Assembly (NCBI RefSeq): GCF_024701375.2
Contig: NZ_CP113910.1
Span: 4,712,001 to 4,776,000 of the forward strand
Direction: 5' to 3'
DNA length: 64,000 nt
Source of the DNA: Streptomyces sp. KMM 9044
Lineage (GTDB): Bacteria > Actinomycetota > Actinomycetes > Streptomycetales > Streptomycetaceae
Shown piece by piece: positions 17,117 through 24,632 of this stretch; within the stretch, counting starts at the first letter, position 1; every line of letters begins with the position of its first letter. Below the pieces are notes generated by a model. The model searched no databases. It was not told the DNA's origin and worked only from the letters and a program-made list of their open reading frames with translations. A program made the translations under genes and the position numbers.

Positions 17117-18186
17117 AGCGTCACCGTCACCTTCTCGTCGGCCGAACGGCGGGCGGCCTCCAGGACGTCCAGCGCCGCGGCGGCCTCCTGCGCGGTCACC
17201 GGGTTGGGGCCGCCTTCCAGGAGGGCCTTCGCCACGGCCGTGTAGTACGCGGGGTAGTCGCCGGGCACGGTCGGCTCCACGCGGCCGCCACCGGTCACCG
17301 GGGACTCCCCGGAACCGACGCGGCCCCACAGCTCCTCGGGCTCGGTGCCCCACTCGGCACCGGCGTCGGGGCGCAGGCCCTCGCGCAGAGCCGCCTCCTG
17401 GGGGTCGAGACCGTGCTTGACGTACCCCGCCCCGGAGCCCAGGACGCGGAAACGCGGGCCGAGCTGGGCCGTGGTCGCGGAGACGTAGAGGTGCGAGCGG
17501 ACGCCGTTCGCGTGCGTGAGCGCGAGGAACGTGTCGTCGTCCGTCCGCGCGCCGTCGCGGCGGATGTCCGTCTCGGCGTACACGGAGGTCACCGGGCCGA
17601 AGAGGACCAGCGCCTGGTCGACGACATGGCTGCCGAGGTCGTAGAGCAGACCTCCGATGTCTGTGGGGTCGCCGGACTCCCGCCAGCCGCCCTTGAGCTC
17701 CGGCCGCCAGCGCTCGAAGCGGGACTCGAACCGGTACACGTCACCCAGCGTGCCCTCGGACACCAGCTTGCGCAGGGTGAGGAAGTCGTTGTCCCAGCGG
17801 CGGTTCTGGAAGACGGAGAGGAGCAGGCCGCGCTCCTCGGCGAGTGCCGCCAGCTCGCGGGCCCCGGCGGCCGTACCGGCGACGGGCTTGTCGACGACGG
17901 CCGGCAGGCCGGCCTGCAGGGCGGCGGTGGCGAGCGGTACGTGCGTCCTGTTCGGCGACGCGATGACGATCAGGTCCAGCTCGCCGGCGCGCCCGAAGAG
18001 CTCGTCCGGGGTGGCCGCGACACGGATGTCCGGGAACTCGGCGCGGGCCTGCCGCTGCCGCTCGGGGTTCGAGGTGACCACCGTGTCGAGGGCGAGGCCC
18101 TCGGTCGCGGCGATCAGCGGGGCGTGGAACACGGAGCCCGCGAGGCCGTAGCCGACGAGGCCGACGCGGAGGGGGGTGCCAGTCAT
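17113..18186 (-). CDS. Gfo/Idh/MocA-family NAD(P)-dependent oxidoreductase
   Basis: A 357-residue oxidoreductase. An N-terminal Rossmann fold has VGLVGYGLAGSVFHAP and IVIASPNRTHVP, then the family EKP-like VVDKPVAGTAA (Lys about residue 100). A C-terminal GFO_IDH_MocA_C domain includes GGLLYDLGSHVVDQAL with the usual Asp and His. Substrates in the family are sugars, inositols and related polyols. It is first in a two-gene operon and divergent from a ROK regulator across a 25-bp perfect palindrome, so it is probably repressed by that ROK protein and induced by a sugar. Confidence 0.9.
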   Translation of the reverse strand: MTGTPLRVGLVGYGLAGSVFHAPLIAATEGLALDTVVTSNPERQRQARAEFPDIRVAATPDELFGRAGELDLIVIASPNRTHVPLATAALQAGLPAVVDKPVAGTAAGARELAALAEERGLLLSVFQNRRWDNDFLTLRKLVSEGTLGDVYRFESRFERWRPELKGGWRESGDPTDIGGLLYDLGSHVVDQALVLFGPVTSVYAETDIRRDGARTDDDTFLALTHANGVRSHLYVSATTAQLGPRFRVLGSGAGYVKHGLDPQEAALREGLRPDAGAEWGTEPEELWGRVGSGESPVTGGGRVEPTVPGDYPAYYTAVAKALLEGGPNPVTAQEAAAALDVLEAARRSADEKVTVTL

Positions 18187-18192
18187 GGCCCC

Positions 18193-18217
18193 ACTTTCGC
18201 AACGCTGTTGCGAAAGT
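18193..18217. promoter_or_regulatory. Palindromic operator between oxidoreductase and ROK genes
   Basis: A perfect inverted repeat with 11-bp arms (ACTTTCGCAAC and its complement) around GCT. It begins six bases upstream of the oxidoreductase ATG and 24 bases upstream of the ROK GTG. Its position suggests the binding site of the divergent ROK repressor, affecting both genes. Confidence 0.75.
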
Positions 18218-18241
18218 GCAAGCACGGGAGAGAATGGGCGG

Positions 18242-19441
18242 GTGAACAGGACGAACGGCGGACCGGACGGCAGGGGCGGGGCGGACGGCAGGGGCGGGGC
18301 GGACGGAGCGGGCACAGCGGGTGTGGCGGGCATGACGGGCGGCGGGGTCAACCTGCTCGGCCTGCGCAGCCACAACACCGCGCTCGTACTCGACCTGCTG
18401 CGGACCGCCGGAGCGGCGGGCATCAGCCGCCTCGAACTCGCCGAGCGGACCGGACTCACCCCGCAGGCGGTCAGCAAGATCACGGCCCGGCTGCGGGCGG
18501 ACGGCCTTGCGGCGGACGCGGGACGCCGGGCGTCCACCGGGGGCAAACCCCGGACCGTACTGCGCCTGGTGCCGGAGGCCGGGCACGCGGTGGGCGTGCA
18601 CCTGGACCGGGACGAACTGCGGGCCGTCCTCGTCGACCTCGACGGGACGGTCGTGGGGGAGCGGAACACCCCCCTGGACCTGGGCGCGGGCGCGGAGGCG
18701 GTACTGACCCGGGTGGCGGGAGCTGTCGAGGAACTGTGGGACGGGGCAGCCGTACGCGGAGGCGGCTGCCTCTCCCTCCTCGGTGCCGGGATCGCCCTGC
18801 CCGGACCGCTGGACCACGTCCGGGGCGTACTGCACCGGGTGACGGGGTTCCCCGAATGGGACGGGTATCCGCTGCGGGGCGCGCTGTCGCAGCGACTGGG
18901 GGTGCCGGTCGTCGTCGACAAGGACACCAACGCGGCGGCGCTGGGCCTGGCCGTCGGAGGCGAGGACGGCTCCTTCGCCTATCTGCACCTCGGTACGGGG
19001 CTCGGGGCGGGGCTGGTGATCGGCGGCAGCGTGCACCGGGGTTCACGGACCGGGGCGGGGGAGTTCGGCCACCAGGTTCTCCAGCTCGACGGGCCGCCCT
19101 GCGGCTGCGGTGACCGGGGCTGCATCGAGGCCCTGTGCCTGGACGCGGTGGCCAGGGGCTGCACGCACGAGGCCGCGCGGGTACTGGGCGCCGGCGCGGC
19201 GAACCTGGTCGGCCTGCTGGACATCGACCGCGTCCTGCTCGGCGGCCGGATCGTCGAGGCGGCCCCGGAGACCTTCGTACGAGGCGTACGCGAGGTCCTG
19301 GAGGCCCGCGCGCGGCGCACCGGGGGCACCCCCGTCCCGGTACGGATCGCCTCGGGCGCCGGGCACGGCGGCGGGCGACGGGTCGCCGAGGGGGCCGCCC
19401 AGTGTGTACTGGCCCCGGTGTTCGGACGGGACGACGGATAG
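18242..19441 (+). CDS. ROK-family transcriptional regulator
   Basis: A 399-residue ROK repressor. After a Gly/Asp-rich N-terminus, a winged HTH (LLRTAGAAGISRLELAERTG, LTPQAVSKITARLRADGLA) is followed by a sugar-kinase-like domain: VVVDKDTNAAALG, YLHLGTGLGAGLVIGG, GEFGHQVLQ, and the zinc cluster CGCGDRGCIE. The GTG at 18242 has GGGAGAG upstream; the ATG at 18332 is an alternative that would drop a low-complexity stretch. It likely binds the palindrome at 18193-18217 and controls the divergent oxidoreductase operon in response to a sugar. Confidence 0.88.
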   Translation: MNRTNGGPDGRGGADGRGGADGAGTAGVAGMTGGGVNLLGLRSHNTALVLDLLRTAGAAGISRLELAERTGLTPQAVSKITARLRADGLAADAGRRASTGGKPRTVLRLVPEAGHAVGVHLDRDELRAVLVDLDGTVVGERNTPLDLGAGAEAVLTRVAGAVEELWDGAAVRGGGCLSLLGAGIALPGPLDHVRGVLHRVTGFPEWDGYPLRGALSQRLGVPVVVDKDTNAAALGLAVGGEDGSFAYLHLGTGLGAGLVIGGSVHRGSRTGAGEFGHQVLQLDGPPCGCGDRGCIEALCLDAVARGCTHEAARVLGAGAANLVGLLDIDRVLLGGRIVEAAPETFVRGVREVLEARARRTGGTPVPVRIASGAGHGGGRRVAEGAAQCVLAPVFGRDDG

Positions 19442-19450
19442 GGGCGGTCC

Positions 19451-19890
19451 GTGTCGGTCCGTGTCGGACCGTGTCGGACCGTGTCGGACCGGGGCGGATG
19501 GCGACGGGGCGTGGCGGAGCGTCGAGGACTGTGTCAGACCGCACTGGGCTGGGCTGGGCCGGGCTGGACTGGGCTGGGCCGGGCTGGACTGGGCTGGGCC
19601 GGGCTGGACTGGGCTGGACTGGGCTGGACTGGGCTGGGCTGGACTGGGCCTCACTGGGCTGGGCTGGGCCTCACTGGGCCTCACTGGGCCTCACTGGGCC
19701 TCACTGGGCCTCACTGGGCCGGGCTGGGCCGGGCTGGACTGGGCTGGACTGGGCTGGACTGGGCTGGACTGGACTGGGCTGGACTGGGCTGGGCTGGACT
19801 GGGCCTCACTGGGCTGGGCTGGACCGCACCGGACCGCACCGGACCGCACCGGACCGCACCGGACCGCACCGGACCGCACCGGGCTGGATC
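19451..19890 (+). repeat. Tandem 10-bp repeat tract
   Basis: About 44 consecutive decamers, of a few types: gtgtcggacc, gggctggact, gggctgggcc, gggcctcact/tcactgggcc and ggaccgcacc. Several are composed of pentamers such as actgg and gctgg. The 10-bp register is kept across almost all of the tract. All three forward frames are almost open because of the composition, but no start signal or protein-family similarity supports translation. It fills most of the 564-bp gap between the ROK gene and the next surface-protein gene. Confidence 0.85.
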
Positions 19891-20005
19891 GGACGAGGGC
19901 TGGGCGGGCCGGGTTCCGCCGAGTGGGGGGAACCGTGCCGCCGTGCGGGGGGTGATCGGAGGCGCTGCCGTGGTGCCCGCCGGGCGAACGGCAAGGCCAC
20001 ATGGC

Positions 20006-20794
20006 ATGCGACTCTGCACGCCCGCGTCCCTGTTCCTGGCGGTGGTGGCCGCGATCCTTCCCGGCGCGGCCCAGGCCCACGCGGAAGCGCCGCCGCCCGC
20101 CTGTGCCACCGCGGGCGAGTCCGACTTCCCGCTGACCACCCGTGTCCACGGCGGCCCCGACTCCTACCGGGCCGGGGGCGGCTTCGGCACCTGGTACCTC
20201 GAGCTCACCAACACCACCGACCGTCCCTGCGCCGGCATCCACCCGGTCGTCGTGCTCGTCGACGACAGACGGGAGCTGCAGGCCTCGCAGCCGGTGCTGG
20301 AGTTCTACGCAAAGGACCGGGAACTGCCGCACACCGTCCGCTTCGAGACCACCGACGAGGACGAACTCGTCGGTGCCCTCGCCGACGACGACGCGGGTTT
20401 CGGGGGGTTCACCGTCGAGGCCGGCCGGACGCTCACCGTGAAGTTGCGGCTCGCCCTCACGTCCGACGCCGTGGCGGGCGAGGTCGTCGCCACGGCCGCC
20501 GTCGTCCAGCGGCACGAGGACGACGGCGACTGGGTCGGACAGTCGGACGAGTACCGGTTCCGCATCAGGACGGGCGCCGGTGCGGGCACCGGGACAGAGC
20601 CCGCACCGGAAGCCGACGACCCCGGCTCCGACGGCACGGACCCCGCCTCTCCCACGCCCCGCGGCAGTGGCTTCCCCCTCGCCCACGAGCTCTCCGGCAC
20701 CGGGCTCGGAGGGCTGAACACGGCCCTGGCGGTGACCGCGCTGCTGCTGGCCGCCGGGAGCGTGGCCGTACTGCTGGGGCGGCGGCGCCGCTGA
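20006..20794 (+). CDS. Secreted surface protein with sorting-signal-like C-terminus
   Basis: A 262-residue exported protein. It has a signal peptide (LFLAVVAAILPGAAQAHAE), a beta-rich domain of about 160 residues with two Cys (ACATAG, RPCAGIHP), and a low-complexity Ala/Gly/Pro/Asp linker. Its C-terminus is LSGTG, a hydrophobic segment LAVTALLLAAGSVAVLL and an RRRR tail. That resembles a sortase signal (LAxTG/LPxTG type), though the motif is degenerate. The start is uncertain: ATG at 20006 gives a clean signal peptide; a GTG at 19952 is possible. The upstream gap is repeat-filled. Confidence 0.75.
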   Translation: MRLCTPASLFLAVVAAILPGAAQAHAEAPPPACATAGESDFPLTTRVHGGPDSYRAGGGFGTWYLELTNTTDRPCAGIHPVVVLVDDRRELQASQPVLEFYAKDRELPHTVRFETTDEDELVGALADDDAGFGGFTVEAGRTLTVKLRLALTSDAVAGEVVATAAVVQRHEDDGDWVGQSDEYRFRIRTGAGAGTGTEPAPEADDPGSDGTDPASPTPRGSGFPLAHELSGTGLGGLNTALAVTALLLAAGSVAVLLGRRRR

Positions 20795-20801
20795 CGTCGG
20801 C

Positions 20802-21581
20802 TCAGACGAGGTCCACCAGGTCCGCGATCGAGTCCACGATCCTGGTCGGCCGGTAGGGGTACTGGTCGATGTCGCCCTTCGCCGTGAGGCCCGTGAGGAC
20901 GAGGAAGGTCTCCATCCCGGCTTCGAGCCCGGCCAGCACGTCCGTGTCCATCCGGTCACCGATCATGGCGCTGGTCTCGGAGTGTGCTCCGATGACGTTG
21001 AGGCCGGTGCGCATCATCAGGGGGTTCGGCTTGCCGACGAAGTACGGCTCCTTCCCGGTGGCCTTCGTGATCAGCGCGGCCACGGAACCCGTCGCGGGCA
21101 ACGCGCCCTGGGGGGACGGTCCGGTGCTGTCCGGGTTGGTGGCGATGAACCGGGCCCCGTTGTCGATCAGACGGATGGCCTTCGTCAGGGCCTCGAACGA
21201 GTACGTACGCGTCTCACCCAGGATCACGAAATCGGGGTCGGCGTCGGTCATGACGTAGCCCGCGTCGTGCAGGGCCGTCGTCAGACCGGCCTCGCCGATG
21301 ACGTAGGCCGTACCACCGGGGTGCTGGGTGTCCAGGAACGTCGCCGTGGCCAGGGCGGAGGTCCAGATGTTCTCGACCGGCACGTCGAGCCCGATCCGGT
21401 TCAGGCGGGCGTGCAGGTCCCGGGCCGTGTAGATCGAGTTGTTGGTGAGGACGAGGAACGGCCGCCCCGAGTCGCGCAGCTTCCGGATGAAGGCGTCCGC
21501 ACCGGGGACCGGCACCCCCTCGTGCATCAGCACCCCGTCCATGTCGGTGAGCCACGATTCGATGGGCTTGCGCTCTGTCAT
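20802..21581 (-). CDS. HAD-IIA family hydrolase (NagD-like)
   Basis: A 259-residue HAD phosphatase. Motif I is WLTDMDGVLMHEG (nucleophile Asp, residue about 14), motif II lies in FLVLTNNS, then a C2a cap, and motif III/IV are KPNPLMM and MIGDRMDTDVLAGLEAGM. NagD-type enzymes dephosphorylate nucleotides or sugar phosphates. It converges on the surface-protein gene with only 7 bp between stops. The ATG at 21581 is preceded by a purine-rich GGGGGA element. Substrate unknown. Confidence 0.9.
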   Translation of the reverse strand: MTERKPIESWLTDMDGVLMHEGVPVPGADAFIRKLRDSGRPFLVLTNNSIYTARDLHARLNRIGLDVPVENIWTSALATATFLDTQHPGGTAYVIGEAGLTTALHDAGYVMTDADPDFVILGETRTYSFEALTKAIRLIDNGARFIATNPDSTGPSPQGALPATGSVAALITKATGKEPYFVGKPNPLMMRTGLNVIGAHSETSAMIGDRMDTDVLAGLEAGMETFLVLTGLTAKGDIDQYPYRPTRIVDSIADLVDLV

Positions 21582-21745
21582 GGAGGGGGACTCCTACCGT
21601 TCGTGTACCGCTCGTGGACCGGGGGATGACCTCATGCTATGCACAGCCGCCCCCTCCGATGTCACCCGTACGGAGCAGGCACCGCACCCCCGGGTGTGCG
21701 GTGCCCCGCCCGGCGGGGGAGGCTCCCGGTATCTGGAGGTCCACG

Positions 21746-22351
21746 ATGGGTTCACCACGAGTTGCTCTCTGTGCCGGAGTCCTGGCCGTCACCGTGCTCG
21801 CCCCCACCGCGTACGCGGTGGACGGCGACGCGGGTGTCTCGGTGACGCCGACGACCCCCGCCCCCGGCACCGACGTCATCCTCGAGGTGACGGAGTGTGC
21901 CGAGCGGACGGCGGTCGCCGTGTCCTCGGCGTTCGTCTCCGAGGTCCGGCTCACCGTCGCCGACGGCGTACTCGTTGGCGAGAGCCGGGTCCGCTCCACG
22001 CTCACCGCCGGGACGTACCCGGTGCTGGTCGGCTGCGGCGAGCGGGCCCGACAGGGCACGATCACGGTCGCCCCCGCCCGCAACCGGCCCACCCAGCCCA
22101 CCGAGCCGGCTGGAACGAGTGAGCCGGCCGAACCGTCGAAGCCGGGGGCCGCCGAGCCGGCCGCGCCCGCTTCGCCCGTGGCCCCCGTCGACGCGGGCGG
22201 CGGCGGTACCGCCCCGCTGGCCGCCACCGGCGCCGACGAGGACGGGCCGGGCGCCGCGCAGGCGCTGACCGGGTTGTTCCTCGCGGCAGCCGCGGCGGGA
22301 GCCGTCGTGCGCGGTCGCGTACGACGGGAACGCGGAACAACGACCGGCTGA
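21746..22351 (+). CDS. LAxTG-anchored surface protein, substrate of the adjacent sortase
   Basis: A 201-residue exported protein with a signal peptide (VALCAGVLAVTVLAPTAYAVDG), a beta domain with two Cys (VTECAERT, LVGCGERA), and a Pro/Glu/Thr-rich wall-spanning linker. The sorting signal is PLAATG, then a hydrophobic segment GLFLAAAAAGAVV and a basic RGRVRRERG tail. GGAGGT lies five bases before the ATG. The stop is only 11 bp upstream of a class F sortase gene, so the two form an operon and probably an enzyme-substrate pair. The function of the displayed domain is unknown. Confidence 0.85.
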   Translation: MGSPRVALCAGVLAVTVLAPTAYAVDGDAGVSVTPTTPAPGTDVILEVTECAERTAVAVSSAFVSEVRLTVADGVLVGESRVRSTLTAGTYPVLVGCGERARQGTITVAPARNRPTQPTEPAGTSEPAEPSKPGAAEPAAPASPVAPVDAGGGGTAPLAATGADEDGPGAAQALTGLFLAAAAAGAVVRGRVRRERGTTTG

Positions 22352-22362
22352 GGCGGCCGACG

Positions 22363-23043
22363 GTGCCCGGTCACGACGAGACAGGCCCGGCTCCCCAGGC
22401 ACGTCCCGGGCGGCTGCTCACCGGTGTGGTCTGGGCGGTGCTGCTGCTCGTGCTCTGGCTGTGCGGCCGGGAGGTGACCGGTCTGCGCCCCGGCGGGGCC
22501 GGACCCTCCACCGGCGACATGGCGGCCGCCGGCCGGCCGCCCCAGGTGGACCTTCCGCCCGCGCACCGCCCGCTGGGCGAGGCGCAGCCGCGGCGCCTCG
22601 ACATTCCCGGCCTGGACGTCCGGGCGCCGGTGGTCTCCCGAGGCCTGGACGAGCGGGGCGCCCTCGACCCGCCGCCGTTCGACCGGCCGGACGTGGTCGG
22701 CTGGTACGCGGGCGGGGTGACGCCCGGAGCGCCCGGCACCGCGCTGGTCGTGGGGCACGTCGACACCGAGACCCGGCCCGCCGTGTTCTACAAGGTGAGC
22801 ACCCTGCGGCCCGGCCAGAAGATCAGGGTGGTCCGCGAGGACGCCGGGGTCGCCGAGTTCACGGTCGAGGACATCCAGGTCATCGCCAGGGACGGGTTCG
22901 ACGCCCGGCAGGCCTACGGGCCCCGCCGCTCCGGCCGGGCCGAACTGCGCATCGTCACCTGCGGCGGCACCTTCGACGCGGTACGCGAGCGCTACACGGC
23001 CAACGTGGTCGTCTACGCGTACCTGACCGGTACGACGGCCTGA
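22363..23043 (+). CDS. Class F sortase
   Basis: A 226-residue membrane-anchored transpeptidase. A single N-terminal membrane segment (LLTGVVWAVLLLVLWLCG) is followed by a proline-rich linker and the sortase barrel: RRLDIPGLDVRAPVV, catalytic His in VVGHVDT (about 132), catalytic Cys in IVTCGG (about 200), and Arg in VRERYTANVVVYAYL. It would cleave LAxTG-like signals and attach proteins to the cell wall outside the membrane. The GTG start at 22363 lies just behind the gene for a candidate substrate. Confidence 0.9.
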   Translation: MPGHDETGPAPQARPGRLLTGVVWAVLLLVLWLCGREVTGLRPGGAGPSTGDMAAAGRPPQVDLPPAHRPLGEAQPRRLDIPGLDVRAPVVSRGLDERGALDPPPFDRPDVVGWYAGGVTPGAPGTALVVGHVDTETRPAVFYKVSTLRPGQKIRVVREDAGVAEFTVEDIQVIARDGFDARQAYGPRRSGRAELRIVTCGGTFDAVRERYTANVVVYAYLTGTTA

Positions 23044-23045
23044 AC

Positions 23046-23295
23046 CCCCGGCCCGGCCCCGGCCCACCCGGCCCCCCGGCCCGGCCTCGGCCCACCCGGC
23101 CCGGCCTCGGCCCCCCCGGCCCGGCCTCGGCCCACCCGGCCCGGCCTCGGCCCACCCGGCCCGGCCCCGGCCCACCCGGCCCGGCCCCGGCCCACCCGGC
23201 CCGGCCTCGGCCCGGACTCTGCTCACCTGGCCCCCCCGGCCCGGCCTCGGCCCACCCGGCCCGGCCCTGGCCCACCCGGCCCGGCCCTGGGGCCG
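23046..23295 (+). repeat. Tandem 20-bp GC-only repeat tract
   Basis: About twelve copies of a 20-bp unit of the form cctcggcccacccggcccgg, with substitutions cctcgg/ccccgg/ccctgg and cccacc/cccccc and one interruption near 23213-23228. It begins just after the sortase stop. No spacer sequences are present, so it is a minisatellite, not CRISPR. The remaining 180 bp before the next gene shows no clear signal other than an AT-richer stretch near 23400-23460. Confidence 0.85.
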
Positions 23296-23479
23296 GCCGA
23301 CGCCGAGGTCCTTCCCGGTCGCGTTCGGTGATCGCCCCAGGTGGCCCACCAAAGTACGACGGCAGTAACAGCTCGCGGACAAGAACGGCTCGGCCTCATG
23401 ACTGCCGCGGGACGTATGTCAGGATTGGGACCCGGAACACCTCGGAACACACGGAACAAGTGCACCCAAGGGGGGTTGG

Positions 23480-24526
23480 ATGTACGGCAGCAGGGGGGTC
23501 GGGGCGTTCGCCGGGAGGCGGACGTCGGCAGCGGTACTGGCGGCGGCGGCGCTGCTGATGACAGCGTGTTCCTCCGGCGGCGGCGACGACGAGGGGGACG
23601 GCGGCTCGGACAGGGCGGCCGGCGCGGAGATCACGCAGCAGCCCAAGGGCGCCAGCCCCTTCTGGGTCAACCCGGAGGGGACGGCCGCGCGGCGGATGGC
23701 CTCTCTGGAGGGGGACGGGAAGAAGGCGGAGGCCGAGCAGATCCGCAAGATAGCGGAGCAGCCCGTCGCCGAGTGGATCAGCCCGGAGAACCCGCAGGAG
23801 CAGACCCGCGGGTTCACCGAGGCCGCCGACAAGGCGGGACGCACCGCGCTGCTCGTCCTCTACAACATCCCGCACCGCGACTGCGGCCAGTACTCGCAGG
23901 GCGGCGCCGCCGACGGCAACGCCTACCGCGCCTTCATCGACGAGGTGACCAAGGGCATCGGGGACCGGGCGGCCACCGTGGTCCTGGAGCCCGACGCGGT
24001 GCTCCACCTGGTCGACGGCTGCACGCCGGAGCAGTCCCACGAGGAGCGCTACGACCTCCTCAGCGGTGCGGTCGCCGAGCTCAAGAGCCTGAAGAACACC
24101 ACGGTGTACCTGGACGCGGGCAACGCCGGCTGGGGCGACCCCGGCCAGATCCCCGAGCCGCTCCGGCGGGCCGGTATCGAGCAGGCCGACGGCTTCTCGG
24201 TGAACGTCTCCAACTACTACTCCACCGAGGACTCCATCGCCTACGGCAAGCGGCTCTCCGCCAAGGTCGGCGACAAGCCCTTCGTCATCGACACCAGCCG
24301 CAACGGCAACGGCCCGTACACCGGGGGCGACGCGGCCGAGCGCTGGTGCAACCCGCCCGGCCGCGCCCTCGGCGAGGCGCCGACGACCAGGACCGCGGAT
24401 CCGCTGGTGGACGCCTATCTGTGGGTGAAGCGGCCCGGCGAGTCGGACGGCGAGTGCAAGGGCGGCCCGAAGGCCGGCGAGTGGTGGGAGGACTACGCGG
24501 TGGGCCTCGCCGAGGCCGGCGACTGA
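23480..24526 (+). CDS. cslZ: Lipoprotein glycoside hydrolase family 6 (CslZ-like endoglucanase)
   Basis: A 348-residue exported GH6 enzyme. The N-terminus ends in a lipobox LLMTACSSG, so it is membrane-tethered. The GH6 core shows FWVNPEGTAARR, LLVLYNIPHRDCGQYS, the acid-side VVLEPDAVLHL (Asp about 172), VYLDAGNAGWG, FSVNVSNYYST and a PFVIDTSRNGNGP strand, with WCNPPGRALGEAPTT near the end. It cleaves beta-1,4-glucans. It converges on glxA-cslA, and this grouping is the conserved Streptomyces csl locus making a cellulose-like glycan at hyphal tips; the symbol rests on that synteny. Confidence 0.85.
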   Translation: MYGSRGVGAFAGRRTSAAVLAAAALLMTACSSGGGDDEGDGGSDRAAGAEITQQPKGASPFWVNPEGTAARRMASLEGDGKKAEAEQIRKIAEQPVAEWISPENPQEQTRGFTEAADKAGRTALLVLYNIPHRDCGQYSQGGAADGNAYRAFIDEVTKGIGDRAATVVLEPDAVLHLVDGCTPEQSHEERYDLLSGAVAELKSLKNTTVYLDAGNAGWGDPGQIPEPLRRAGIEQADGFSVNVSNYYSTEDSIAYGKRLSAKVGDKPFVIDTSRNGNGPYTGGDAAERWCNPPGRALGEAPTTRTADPLVDAYLWVKRPGESDGECKGGPKAGEWWEDYAVGLAEAGD

Positions 24527-24565
24527 GCCTGCCCCACTCGCACGCCCCACCCGCGCGCCCCGTCC

Positions 24566-24612
24566 ATGCGTCGAGGGGCGCCCTCCGTCACGGAGGGCGC
24601 CCCTCGACGCAT
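24566..24612. terminator. Bidirectional terminator between cslZ and glxA
   Basis: A perfect inverted repeat with 23-bp arms (24566-24588 and 24590-24612) around one base, core gaggggcgccctccg. It sits between the convergent stops and can serve both transcripts. Very stable hairpin, no U-tract. Confidence 0.85.
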
Positions 24613-24632
24613 GCGGGCGGACCGGCCGGCCG

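Noticed and set aside
19451..20794. One long forward frame through the decamer repeats into the surface protein
   Set aside because: The frame is open only because the repeat lacks stops. A signal peptide begins at 20006, and repeat-encoded Trp/Gly-rich sequence matches no family.
23046..23295. CRISPR array
   Set aside because: Repeats are directly adjacent with no unique spacers, and there are no cas genes; the Cas4-like nuclease at 49801 is not in a cas context.
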